Assembly (NCBI GenBank): GCA_026119935.1
Contig: JALRMH010000022.1
Span: forward strand, 248,001-312,000
Source: Endothia cerciana
Taxonomy: Eukaryota > Ascomycota > Sordariomycetes > Diaporthales > Cryphonectriaceae
Direction of reading: 5' to 3'
DNA: 64,000 bases
Part shown: one piece after another, positions 10,955-21,386 of the stretch
Position numbering within the stretch: position 1 is the first letter of the stretch
How the letters are laid out: each line of letters begins with the position of its first letter
Translations under genes and position numbers: made by a program
The notes under the pieces: model-generated
Databases searched by the model: none
The model's input: only the letters and a program-made list of their open reading frames with translations
Told to the model about the DNA's origin: nothing

Positions 10955-12211
10955 CTACTCGAGGCTCTGCATGAACAAGTCCCTCAACTGCCTAGCTGTT
11001 TCTCGAGGTCGAGGCAAATTAGCCGATTGGCCAAGTCCCACCAAGACAAGGACAAGGCTAGTGGCACCTGTTCTTCCATCAACGGGAGCAGCCGCAGCGG
11101 TAGCCAAATTCAACGCCCTGTCTAGCGCCTCACTGGTGTCCACAAAGAATTTGAACGTGTACGGCATCCCCTCGACCATGTCCAAGTAGGATTCAAGCCG
11201 GAGAGCCAAGGGCTGGCTCCCCGTCGTGCAATGGACACCGTTGTAAACAACAACATGCACCACACCCCGTGGGCCAACGTCAGCCAGGACAGCGTTGTTC
11301 CCCGCGTGCATCAGAAAGGACCCGTCCCCGTCAAGGCAGTAGACGACGCGCGCTTGTGCCGGGGTCTGGCCCAGCCGCACGCCACACGTCACCCCAAACG
11401 CATGTCCCATGGCGCCCACCACAAAGAAGACGCGCGAGATCGGCTTGCCCTGCTCCTGAAGCACCATGTACGTCTCGCGACTGGTCCCGCCCAGCGACGA
11501 GACCAGGATGTCCTTGGCCTGGAGGCGCCCGAGCACGCTGCGGACAACAAGCTCCCGGGTAAGCGGCAGGGGCTGGTCCGGGTACCTCATCAGCCAGGTT
11601 GTCGCGCCCTTTGTCGCTGAGGCTGGCTCGCTTGACCACAGGTGCCCGTTGGGCTGCCCGTTCGGCCCCGAGCCGGGACCCTTGTAAGCAGTGAAGGCGC
11701 CCAGGGGTACGACCAGGGCGACGGGTGTGCTGTCGGCCAGGGCCTTTGTGAGGAGGCCGGTTACGACAGTGTGAGCATCGTTCAGCGTCTCAGGGAGGTG
11801 TTCGTATGGGATCCCGTTGGCATCAAGGTTCTGCAGCAGACGCGGGCCAATGAGAGCGTGCTGAGGCTCGTCCTTGGTGCCGGGCTTCCCTCGCCACCCC
11901 ATCATGAGAAGGATGGGCACCCCCGCAACTGCGTTGCTCGCTAAGGACTGTAGCGGGCTCAGGGCGTTGGAAAACCCCGAGTTCTGGAGGTAGCACAGAG
12001 CAACCTTCTTGGTAGCCAAGTGGTAGCCCGTTGCGAGTGCCACGGCCCCTCCCTCGTTGGCTGTGACAATGTGCTGAGGTGCTGACATGGTGGCCGCGAA
12101 GAAGCTCAGCAGTCCTTTGATGCTCGAGTCTGGCACACCAAACACGGCGTTGATGCCGTTCGGTTGCAGGACCTTGGTGAAGAACAGCTGGGGGTCGAAG
12201 GGGAGTGCCAT
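10955..12211 (-). CDS. ppd: phosphonopyruvate decarboxylase (ThDP enzyme)
   Basis: A single uninterrupted frame of 418 aa. It reads like a full-length phosphonopyruvate decarboxylase with both ThDP domains: GVPDSSIKGLL near the N-terminus, the catalytic-glutamate segment ANEGGAVALATGYHLAT (Glu53), 'YLQNSGFSNALSPLQSL' and 'MGWRGKPGTKDEPQH' as in Fom2/Ppd enzymes, and the diphosphate/Mg2+ motif GDGS (295-298) followed after about 25 residues by 'YNGVH' (323-327). The first Asn of the usual NN pair is Tyr here, while the second is kept. The reaction is 3-phosphonopyruvate to phosphonoacetaldehyde plus CO2. Sulfopyruvate decarboxylase is the closest alternative, but the head-to-head PEP mutase gene 1.1 kb away makes the phosphonate role much more likely. 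Cytosolic; no targeting signal seen. Confidence 0.88.
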   Translation of the reverse strand: MALPFDPQLFFTKVLQPNGINAVFGVPDSSIKGLLSFFAATMSAPQHIVTANEGGAVALATGYHLATKKVALCYLQNSGFSNALSPLQSLASNAVAGVPILLMMGWRGKPGTKDEPQHALIGPRLLQNLDANGIPYEHLPETLNDAHTVVTGLLTKALADSTPVALVVPLGAFTAYKGPGSGPNGQPNGHLWSSEPASATKGATTWLMRYPDQPLPLTRELVVRSVLGRLQAKDILVSSLGGTSRETYMVLQEQGKPISRVFFVVGAMGHAFGVTCGVRLGQTPAQARVVYCLDGDGSFLMHAGNNAVLADVGPRGVVHVVVYNGVHCTTGSQPLALRLESYLDMVEGMPYTFKFFVDTSEALDRALNLATAAAAPVDGRTGATSLVLVLVGLGQSANLPRPRETARQLRDLFMQSLE

Positions 12212-13322
12212 GGTGTGCGAGTAAGTTTTACAACCGGGGAATACTGATCAAACTGAATAAGCAAGGTCTAGATTAACTTGAACTTGGGGGAAACCTTGGT
12301 GTTTGACCCAAGTACGGAAGATGTGAGTATTTATCTACTCTCACGTCACATAGCATCGCCCAAAAGTTGGGCACTCCGTTGTCCACACTCATCAAGAGCC
12401 TTAAGGAAACTCAAAGATACCCAGTTACACCATAGTTGTAACTGCCGACAGATCCGTCCCTGTTTCATTTTGCATTCTGCATGCGGAGTCGGGGAGTCAT
12501 TCCGAGTTTTCTGAAGTTGGCCATGCCGTTTACGATGCCCAAGCATGACACTTGCAGTCAAGGTATAGTAAAGCGAGATATGCGCAGGCTACCGCTGGCT
12601 CGCGTCTCCCCACGTATCACGCAATACTCATGGTCGTACTCAGGGCATACCTGTGGTTCAGGTACTTGTATGTCTTTCTTAAAGGAGGTAGACACACGTG
12701 CCTCTTTTCCGTTTTGAGGATGCCGGCCGTCCTCGGCCGTAATATTTGTCTGACCCGTACATCTGTCAGATGTATCCCTTTTCTTCCTTTCTGGTCCCCT
12801 AGACTTCGAAACCGATAGTAAGGGCGTTGCAAGCAAGGTACTCTAAACCTCAGGAGAAAAGTGAGCAGTCTACGCTGACTCTGGCTCTTGTCTCTAGTTA
12901 TCAACCCCCTCATGAGGATCTACACATTGCATCTGAATGTGACAACCCGGCGTTTGATGGGTCCAGCAACTGTTACTTTCCACGTATTCCATTTCCTTTC
13001 TGATCGTCGGAGTGCTAGTATGAACAAAGCAGATGACGAGGATCGAATTGACAGTTAAGGTCTCATGGCTGGTGATAACACTATTTGCTTTCCCTAACTC
13101 CGCAGGCAGTCTACCCTCGCCGTTATGAGACCTCGGGCTCTGTCTGAGTATAAAGTCGAGCGAGCTTTGGTCTCTTTCAAATACTCTGAAGTATCAATCT
13201 CAACCACGAGTCTTACAACCTCCTCCTGCTTCATCTTCACCCAGCACGGATTTATTCACTCTTCTGTCAACCACTCTCATCAGTCACCTTTATATTTTGT
13301 GCCAATTTCCAAGATATTCAGT
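12212..13322. promoter_or_regulatory. shared divergent promoter region of ppd and pepM
   Basis: 1.1 kb between the two start codons, which face away from each other. Two CGGCCG hexamers 10 bp apart (12724-12729 and 12734-12739) are candidate Zn2Cys6 half-site arrangements. A TATAAA at 13149-13154 lies 174 bp before the pepM ATG. No gene is recognised inside; the upstream in-frame extension of pepM (from 13125) is low-complexity Ser/Thr/Phe and looks like leader sequence. Co-regulation is inferred from the geometry only. Confidence 0.45.
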
Positions 13323-14839
13323 ATGTCTTGCTCCATCAGCGAAAGCCTCTCCCAAGCCGGAGGCCATGTACGCCTTCTGGAGACACATAATATCACATCT
13401 ACTGAGATCATCCGTAATATCATTGGCAGCGACGGAAAGACTCAGTTCCATGGGCAATGGGTAAGCGGACTAACACAAACGACCATACTCGGCGTGCCTG
13501 ATACGGAACTCATCACTCCACTTTGTCGAGCCAATCTCATTTCCGTTCACGAAGGCGTGGAAGGGCAATCCACAGGGAGGCGAGAGCTCTGCACAGCCTT
13601 TGATGCTGACAGTGGGGGACCTGTTGAAGAAATCCCCGTGCTGGTCGCCACGTTGGCACGCAAGGGAGTCTCCGTGATAATCATCGAGGACAAGGAGGTG
13701 TTCGAACCGGGCAAGAAGGTCAACTCACTGGCTGCCTCATCAGCCTCTCAGGTTCGTCACATCGCTTGTATCTCTCCCACGAGAACCACTACTTACATAT
13801 AAATATCACCATGATAGGGACAAGCCAGCCCACAAGAGTTCGCTAAGGTCATGACCACCTTCAAGGACGCCAAGAAGGCCGGCGGCCAGGAGCACATGCT
13901 TGTGACGGCGCGCATTGAAAGTTTCACCTGCCGCAAGGTCATCAAGAACGATCCTGCTGCAGAGACGGCGTCCGTGAAGGAGGCCCTACGCCAGGCTCTG
14001 CACCGTGCAATGATATACCGAGACGCAGGCGCTGATGCCATAATGATTCACAGCAAGAGCAAGTCCCCGGATGAGGTCTTGTCCTTCCTTCGACAGTTTC
14101 GCGCCCAAGACAGCAAGACCCCATGTAAGTCATGGGTCTCCTACAACCCCTCGACTCCATCGACCCTTGAGCGCGCCAGCCCAGCCAACTTGCAGTGGCA
14201 TTAATCGGAAGCAGCATGCCAAGAGGTGTCTGCTTTAAGATGGAGCCCAAGTATCCTCGTCAATCGCGCTCCTTGAGTTTGCTAATGAGATATTCCTCCT
14301 GTATAGTGGTGATTGTGCCAACAACTTACGGCACTGCGCACGAGGACGCCTTGTACGAAGCAGGAGCCAACATCATCATTTACGCCAACCACATGATGCG
14401 GGCCAAGATCAGAGCCGTGGACGAGTACCTGGCCTCAGGCGCTGCGGAGGCTCAACAGGTCTGCCCTGCGAGCCTTACCGCCGCGGCTGAGGCCCGAAAC
14501 TTCGGGTACCTCTTGCAATCTCTGCAGAGGATCAAGGCTGGGGACATGCAGGGTAGTTTCAATGCCGGCACCGACGACTTCCTGGACAGTGCGGAGCGCG
14601 CCTCATACAAGGCAATGGAGGATACTGCGCGGAAGCTGCTTGACTCAAGGCAGGCTGTGGCTGCAGACGACACTATCATTCCTGTCAAGGACCTTCTGGC
14701 TATCAATAGTGTTCACCTCTCGGAACTCGGACGCCCGAGGGGAAAAGATGTGTCGAATGACATCTTCACAAGGCTGATGAGCCGTCTGCGCACCAGGGCA
14801 ACCCCCAACCTTCGCTATGGGTCACGATGGTTCGCCTAG
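13323..14839 (+). CDS. pepM: phosphoenolpyruvate phosphomutase
   Basis: Exons 13323-13751, 13818-14124 and 14307-14839 close as 422 aa. The order of blocks matches PEP mutase of the isocitrate lyase superfamily: ETHN, FHGQWVSGLT, the Mg2+ motif FDADSGG (Asp94, Asp96), the signature IEDK (122-124) with its partner KVNSL (Asn134-Ser135), TARIESF, GADAIMIHSK, LVIVPTTY and YANHMMRA. The canonical signature is EDK-x5-NS; here nine residues separate EDK from NS. The enzyme interconverts PEP and phosphonopyruvate, creating the C-P bond. The last 100 residues extend past the barrel with no domain I know. The start at 13323 was preferred over 13125 because the extension is low-complexity. The second intron (14125-14306) is long and was placed by phase and by restoring the LVIVPT strand. 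Confidence 0.9.
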
Positions 14840-16566
14840 GTGGCCGGATGAGCTTCTAAGGTATTTATGGTGGTAGGGTCAGCTTATGCCTTGAGGGATT
14901 GGGTCAGTTTGCTCTTGGGCTCGCCCTCATTTCTCAATTCTCTCTATCAGGTTTTGCTAGATAGGTCACCTCCATGCTTTAGCGCAGCTATCAGAATGCT
15001 ACGCTAACAGTTTCCTCGGTATCGTGAAAGTATCAGATCAATGAGAGGTTACAAATGAGAATTAACAAAAATTTTCCACTTCTCAGCTCTCTTCTCCTTC
15101 CTTAGCGTTCTTCTTTACTCCAAAAATAGCCAATCATTTGGGAATGAATATGGGTAATATAGACCATTCGGCCCTTAAGAAAGACTGCCTATTCTGTTAA
15201 ACGCTATAGGGAAGCATTTGCAGCGTGTTGGGCAGACCTTCGAACCTTGGGTACCAACCTGATCAGACAAAGCCCCTTACGCCTTCCTGACCATCTTATG
15301 ATGTGTGGATGGCCAAACATGACCCGATACCTTGGAGAATCTGCTGGAAAGCTCTATTTCGATCAACAAATCAAGGAAGCACGGAACCTGCGACAGCAGC
15401 CTCAGGCTACTTCTGTGTAATCATGCTGAAGTTGCGATGACTAACATCGCGCATTGCCGCTTTCCCTATACTTTGTGCTTGAAAGGTGATGTAGCGAAGC
15501 ATCTTGATATTCGAAAGGCCAGAGAACTCCTCGTAGACTCGTCTCGGATCGCATTTGAGCGCTCAGAAGGCTCTGGCCAATAGACTTACACGGCGTCCCG
15601 AGCCACAGTGCTAACGTAGACAAAGCTCGTACGGCTCTAGATACTGACTTGCTCAGTACCTACATCAAAGCGGGCAATAGCTTGACGCGATTTAAATAGG
15701 TACACTGCACTCATTTTTCTTGATAATGAAGTGAAAAAAGATTTGCCCTCTAATCGTGATTACTAATCTGAGTTGGCCCTTCTTCCCTTGTGCGTCTGTA
15801 CTGTGTGGAGGAGCCTCGTGCCACGCTCCTAGACGTAAAAGCCATGCGTGTAGTGGCGGCCTGTCAGCAGTTAGTCCGTTTTGACTGAGCTGGAATACTG
15901 GAATTAGGTTCCTTCGGATGGCACTTCATCTGCCATAACGCCACGCTTGTGACAGTCCTACCCACCTAACGAGTCTATGTCTTTGTCTATACTGTCATCG
16001 TGGTGGTGTTGGTCTTATGGACACGTTGAACCCCTGCCTATGCGCTGTCTCTGATTTGAGCAGGTCCTTACGATTATGAGTACTTTCAGCAAGGCTATCC
16101 CTCTTCTGAGGGTAGGCTATTGAAGAGACAGTCCTTTGGCGACCATGACAAGAAAGACCCTCGCCAGATTTCTCGCCCCAGTACAGCATTTCAGCAGACC
16201 TCTCGTCTGTCACGCTAATTGTTTGTCACCACTGGAGTATATAGTTTAAAAACCAGACCATGTAGCGCAGCCGACAACATGAAGCCCAGGAAACATTAAG
16301 GTTTTCGAGGGAGATGCTGCATCAGGACCTGCTATCCCGAGAGCCCGGGCTTTCATTCGGACCAAAACCTGAATAGTATGTGCACAGAAAGCGTCACCAG
16401 GAGACGCTGAATTTGCGAATAAGCAGCTGCTCAGAGAGGGGTATTGCCGTCTATGGTATATCCGTAATCCGTAAGCCTCTAGAAGATGGAGCCTTGAAGC
16501 CCAATTATGACCAGATCGGGCAGTCTCGTCAAGACGTAGCAAAAAGTCGGAAAGCTCAATCTATCA
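14840..16566. other. intergenic, no gene recognised
   Basis: 1.7 kb between pepM and the histidine phosphatase, which converge here. Small frames (for example minus 16542-16246, 98 codons) lack family features. No repeat array seen. Confidence 0.45.
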
Positions 16567-17371
16567 TCAGTTCGGCTTGACGTTGGGCGGCAGCTCGACT
16601 TCTGCCCCAGGAGGCAGGTCCTCGTCTGGAAGCCCGATGCCGAGTTCCACGATCTCGTCATGACTCCGGCCCAAGCCTCCGGTGCCTTTGGTCAGATCCC
16701 ACTGCTTGAGCTTGAAAGGACCCCCTTCGGCGTCTCTCCTCTCCTCAAAGTCATAGATCCGATAGTCCGCGTTGAAATAATGATCACCCGTGACAGCCTG
16801 CCTCATGAAGCCCGAATGCGAGACAACCAGGATTACCTTCTCCGGCCGGTGATACAGCTCCTCTAGGTCTGACTGAGCACGCGCGAGGAGGTTCTCCTTC
16901 TTGTATCGGTACTTCACACCTGCAGGGGACACCTTGTCCGGGTAGACGGGGTCGACGTGGCTGAAGTCGATCTGGGGAAACTGCTTGGCCACGACGGGGA
17001 TGGGGGAACCGATGTCGCAGGGCTTGGCCGAGTTCTCCTGCCATCCCGCGTGCGCCTGGATCGGCACCCCCTTCTCGATGAGCCAGCCGAGAGAGAGCAT
17101 GGCCGTCTCGCAGGTGCGGCGCATGGCGCTACAGATGATCAGGCCGATGTTGGACCTGAGGTCCTCGGGCAGCCTCTCCTGGAGGACCTGGCCCAGCTCG
17201 GCACACTGGGCGCGGCCGAGGTCTGAGAGTGGCGGATCCTCGATTGAGTAGTCTTGCACTGCGTGTCAGCTGGACATTCGGGTGGCTAGGTTGCTGGGTG
17301 GCAGAGGGCGCACCTTTGCTCACGTTATGCAAAGCCTGAGCATGCCGTATGAGTACCAGCGTTGGAGGCAT
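16567..17371 (-). CDS. histidine phosphatase (phosphoglycerate mutase-like)
   Basis: Two exons (17371-17314 and 17258-16567) close as 249 aa, intron 17313-17259. The N-terminal LIRHAQALHN is the RHG-type catalytic motif with the phospho-accepting His; 'PPLSDLGRAQC' and 'CSAMRRTCETA' follow as in the family, and 'VVSHSGFMRQAV' carries the second catalytic His. Family members remove phosphate from small metabolites or proteins in the cytosol; the substrate here is unknown. It ends 1.7 kb beyond the 3' end of pepM. A role in dephosphorylating a phosphonate-pathway intermediate is possible but unsupported. Confidence 0.88.
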
Positions 17372-17757
17372 TTTTGGAGGCGATACAATAATTTGTTTGG
17401 TCTCCGGGCAGCTGCTGTGTTACGAAGGAGATGAGAAGGCTGAGACATCACCCGGGCACCACGGCCTCTGCAAAAATGGATGTATAAGTTGGAAGGGCCG
17501 TGCGGGCATGTTGAATCGCGACAATGACAAGGCCCACTGTGTTGGCTCTGCGTCCGCGGCGGTTCAGCACAGTATCTAATTCTGTCGACACTGTATGCCT
17601 ACTACCTTTCTCAGAGCTTGTGCAGAAGCTCGGCAGGCAAATGTTTGGACGCTTCTCGATGTTTAACGCAAGTAACCGCAACCCGCATTTTCAAAGCAAT
17701 TGCTACCCATCGACCCAAACATCGTACTTCACCCTTACTTTCATTCTGCCCTTCGCT
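17372..17757. promoter_or_regulatory. divergent promoter, histidine phosphatase / CTNNBL1
   Basis: 386 bp between two diverging start codons. No TATA box or repeat stands out; it must hold both upstream regions. Confidence 0.4.
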
Positions 17758-19680
17758 ATGACCAGTGTTGACGAGCTGTTCAAGGTGAGTCGCCTGGGTC
17801 CAAGGCCTCGCCTGCAAGACGCCCAGGCTGACCAAAAACCACCAGAAGTCGGGCTTGCCTAGCAAACGCAAGCTGGAACCACTGCGCGATCCAAGTAAGC
17901 CACCTTCCCTCCTGCTTGGCTATTTCCCTGGCCCTTTGTATGGTCACTTATACTTAGCCCCATAGATGAGGTCTATAAATCTGCTAAGATCCTCAATGGC
18001 TCCTCCCGCCACGCCCAAGTAGATGATGCCCCTGATGATGACGACCTCGAGGCCGGGCCCGCGCCACCTCCCGACGGGGCAGATGACGATGGCGACTATG
18101 GCCCGTCGGTGCCGCCCGGAGACGAAGACGAGCCCGAAGACGAAGAAGGCCGCTTTTTCGGCGGCGGTGTGAGCGCTGAGGAGTCCCGAGCGCTGGACTA
18201 CATCAACGCGACCGACGGCGACGACGCCTCCCTCCTCGCCGAGGAGAAGATCGACCTCGCGTGGCTGAAGAAGACCGCCCTCAAGTTCGAGCAGCGCATC
18301 AATAAGAACGCCACCCAGCGCGCAAAGTACGAGTCGGACCCGGCCAAGTTCATCCAGAGCGAGGCGGACCTCGACGCCGACATCAAGGCGCTCAGCATCC
18401 TCGGCGAGCACCCGGAGCTATACCCACAGCTGGTCGAGCTGGGTACGGTCGGGAGCCTGGTGGGCCTGCTGGCGCATGAGAATACGGACATTGCGATCGG
18501 GGCGATCGAGATCATTGGTGAGCTGACGGACGAGGACGTCGCTGCCGAGGAGGAGCAGTGGGACGCGCTTGTTGACGCGCTGCTCGAGGCGGATCTCGTG
18601 GGGCTGCTGGTGAGCAATCTGCAGCGGCTAAATGAGGACGGCGATGATGAGGCGGACCGGGACGGTGTGTACAAGGCGCTCGGCGTCGTGGAAAACCTGT
18701 GCTCGAACGCTGCCACAGCTGAAAAGATCGGGGCGGAAGAGGGGCTCGTAAGATGGCTGCTACAGCGGATACAGAAGACTGAGAGGCCGATCACGCAGAA
18801 TAAGCAATACGCGGCGGAGATATTAGCGATTCTGGTGCAGAGCTCGTCTGCAAACAGGAGGAAGTTGGCATCTATGGACGCCGTAGATGTCATGCTGCAG
18901 CTGGTCGCTTCGTACCGAAAGCTGGACCCGGAGAAAGGCGAGGAGGAAGAGTACATGGAGAACTTATTCGAGGCGCTTACAAGCATCGTGGATGAGCCCG
19001 AGGGGAAGACGAAATACGTCGAGGCGGAAGGCATCGAGCTATGCCTGATCATGCTGAAGGAGGGCAGGCGCAGCAAGCCAGCCGCTCTGCGACTGATCGA
19101 CCACGCGGTAGGCGGCGCGTTCGCGGCGGAGGTATGTCAGAAGCTGGTGGACGCCGGCGGGCTGAAAACGATCTTCACCATGTTCATGAAGAAGCACCCG
19201 GACAACCAGACAACCGAGCACCTTGTTGGCATCTTTTCGTGGATGCTGCGCCTCCTCCCCGCCAACTCTTCGGAACGGATCAGGCTGCTGGCAAAGTTTG
19301 TGGAGAAGGACTACGAGAAGGCAGATAAGCTGATCAAGCTCCGGCGGGACTTTGCGGCGCGGCTACGGCTCATTGACGAGCAGATGGACAAGGAGAAGAA
19401 GCAGTTGGCAGAGGACGCGGACCTCGAGGACGAGCGTTTCCTGCGCCGGCTAGACGCGGGCCTGTTCACACTGCAGACGATCGACGTCGTCCTGGCTTGG
19501 TTGATTGCTGAGGATGATGGTGCACGGAAGAAGATCAAGGCTTTGTTAGCGGACCGGGATGAGACATTTGAAGTCATCAAAACCTCGCTGCAGGAGCGGC
19601 GCGCTGCCATTGACGACAAGGAGTCTCAGGATGGCAAGGACAGCACGGAGATGCTGACGACACTGATGGAGTTTTTGTGA
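17758..19680 (+). CDS. CTNNBL1: beta-catenin-like protein 1 (spliceosome-associated)
   Basis: Exons 17758-17784, 17846-17894 and 17966-19680 close as 596 aa. The spliced N-terminus (MTSVDELFK, then KSGLPSKRKLEPLRDPN) is the basic nuclear-localisation leader of the CTNNBL1/NAP family, followed by an acidic linker rich in Asp/Pro and then the armadillo-type helical region ('INATDGDDASLLAEEKIDL', 'LGEHPELYPQLVELG', 'DIAIGAIEIIGELTDED', 'LGVVENLCSNA'). In animals the protein binds the Prp19 complex component CDC5L and helps assemble spliceosomes in the nucleus. The first coding exon is only 27 bp and the second 49 bp, so a plain frame search would miss the true start. Confidence 0.95.
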
Positions 19681-19892
19681 TTCGTGATACCACCATAGAA
19701 CTGGACAGTGCATTCAGCTTTAGGCCACGGAACAACATATCGCTCTCCTTAATTTGTACAGTGCGCCATGCCAGTTTCCGGTATCTCTGTCCTTCTCAGT
19801 GAGCAGCCGCCCTTAGGCTGCAAGTTGCCCCTGGCCCTGCATCTCTCGCGCCCCTGGTGCACTTCGGTTGCCCTCATTCACCAGTGGCGCGG

Positions 19893-20603
19893 CTACGCCG
19901 ATGGCGGAGGCACAGGCTTGACGTCGAACACAGCACTCAGCAGATCCTTGATCACCTTGTCCTGGTTCTTTTTGCCGGACTCCTTGATCTCCTTGATCTT
20001 CTCCTCGGCCTCCTTATTTGCTTCCTCCTCGGCCTTCTTGTTGCCTTGTGAATGCTGGGGGTTGGGCCTCTCGTTAGTAAACATGAGCAATGGGGTTGAA
20101 CGTAAGACGTGATAAGGGTCGCGGTAGAGGGAGTGAATGAGTCGGCTGTTCGTACCTCGGCCTCAAACTTCTTGTACTCCTCCTCCCTACTCGACTTGTA
20201 CCGCTCTATCTCCTTCTTGGCCTCGTCACGGGCCTCCTTGACACGCTTTGTCCGATCTGCTCAATGTCAGTGGGCCTCCTCCCGCTCTGTAACGTGGTCT
20301 GTCGCAATGGAGGGTTGTGGCGGGTGCGTACATTCTCGTGCTATTTTTGGACAGCCATCGTCAGCTGCTTTCTGTCTTGCGTCAAGTGCTGGGAAGGTGG
20401 GATGCCGTACCCTTCTGGACGATCTTGGAGGCGTCTTTCTCAGCCTATCCGCCATGTGAGCCCATCACCTTCTCTCCAGGGTGTACACTGGCCATCGTAC
20501 CTCCAACAGGGTCTGGATGCCCGCGGAGTTCTGCGCAGACTGTCAATCCGTCATGTCAGCTCTCGCTCCGGCCTGAGGCTCATTCGGGATGGCTGCGCAC
20601 CAT
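19893..20603 (-). CDS. VMA10: V-type ATPase subunit G
   Basis: Six coding exons (20603-20601, 20539-20501, 20444-20411, 20340-20332, 20256-20156, 20054-19893) close as 115 aa, the normal size. The first coding exon is the ATG alone, immediately followed by GTGCGC; the fourth is 9 bp. The joined product starts MSAQNSAGIQTLLE and continues through AEKDASKIVQK and the charged coiled-coil 'YRTKRVKEARDEAKKEIERY', as in Vma10. It is part of the peripheral stalk of the vacuolar proton pump, on the cytosolic face of the vacuole. Every splice site fits GT..AG and phase, so I consider the structure reliable despite the tiny exons. Confidence 0.92.
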
Positions 20604-21047
20604 GTTGACGATTTTCTTTGATGATTGAGGACGAGCAGACACAGGAAAAGAGGAGATCGGCTCGGGAAAGAGTCTGTTCTGTTGGTTTCTCGTCGCAACC
20701 GTAGCTGATGGTCAAAGGGTGGAGGGAGGCTAACGCCTATTAGAACTGCCACTGGGTGGATGGATAGATGCCCAGCGATGATGGAGTGGGACAGCTCCAG
20801 CAGGAAGCTTACATAGTACTATTACTGGAGGCAGGGGGTGGTGCCGGCTGGGCACAGCAATCCGGCAAGGGTTGCCTGCCGGTATGTTAGTTGACGGTGC
20901 TCCGGGAAATCTTTCGAGTCGGATGGTTTTCTGCTTCGATGCGCTTCGGCTTGTCTTTGACCACTCCAAGATCGCAGGATGATATGACAGCTCCGTGTCC
21001 GCTCTTAAGCCTCATCCGACATCCCTCCAACTACCTGGGTAGCCGCG
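20604..21047. promoter_or_regulatory. divergent promoter, VMA10 / PET117
   Basis: 444 bp between diverging starts of two genes with mitochondrial or vacuolar roles. No distinct motif recognised. Confidence 0.4.
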
Positions 21048-21386
21048 ATGGCCTCTCGCGGCTCGAAGATCGCCCTCGCCGGCACCTCCCTCTTCGCCGT
21101 GACCACCATCGTCTTCGTGCATTTCCAGCAGCAGGCCGAGAAAGCTGTACGCGCCCGCTTCCCTCCAATTCCGGCTTCCAAAATATCCACACTCTTCTCG
21201 CTGATATATGGCTATCCGTCATCCTAGGCAATGCACCAAGGCGTCGTCCGAGACATGGAACAACAGCGCGTCAAGCGCGAGCGCCAGCTCGACTTCGAGC
21301 TGCAGAAGCAGCTAGAGGCCGAGTATAAGCAGGAGCAGAGCGTGCGGGACTCCTCGACCGCAGTGGCGGACGGTGTGAAGAGATAG
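21048..21386 (+). CDS. PET117: cytochrome c oxidase assembly protein Pet117
   Basis: Exons 21048-21146 and 21228-21386 close as 85 aa (intron 21147-21227). The product has the Pet117 plan: a short Ser/Arg/Lys N-terminus (MASRGSKIALAGTSLFAV), one hydrophobic segment, 'VHFQQQAEKAAMHQGVVRDMEQQ', then a charged helix ending in 'LQKQLEAEYKQEQ'. The family is a mitochondrial inner-membrane factor for cytochrome oxidase biogenesis, working with Cox15 in haem A synthesis in yeast. The small size and intron explain why no long frame marks it. Confidence 0.88.

Noticed and set aside
18198..19076. 292-codon minus-strand Ser-rich frame
   Set aside because: Antisense shadow of the GC-rich CTNNBL1 coding exon.
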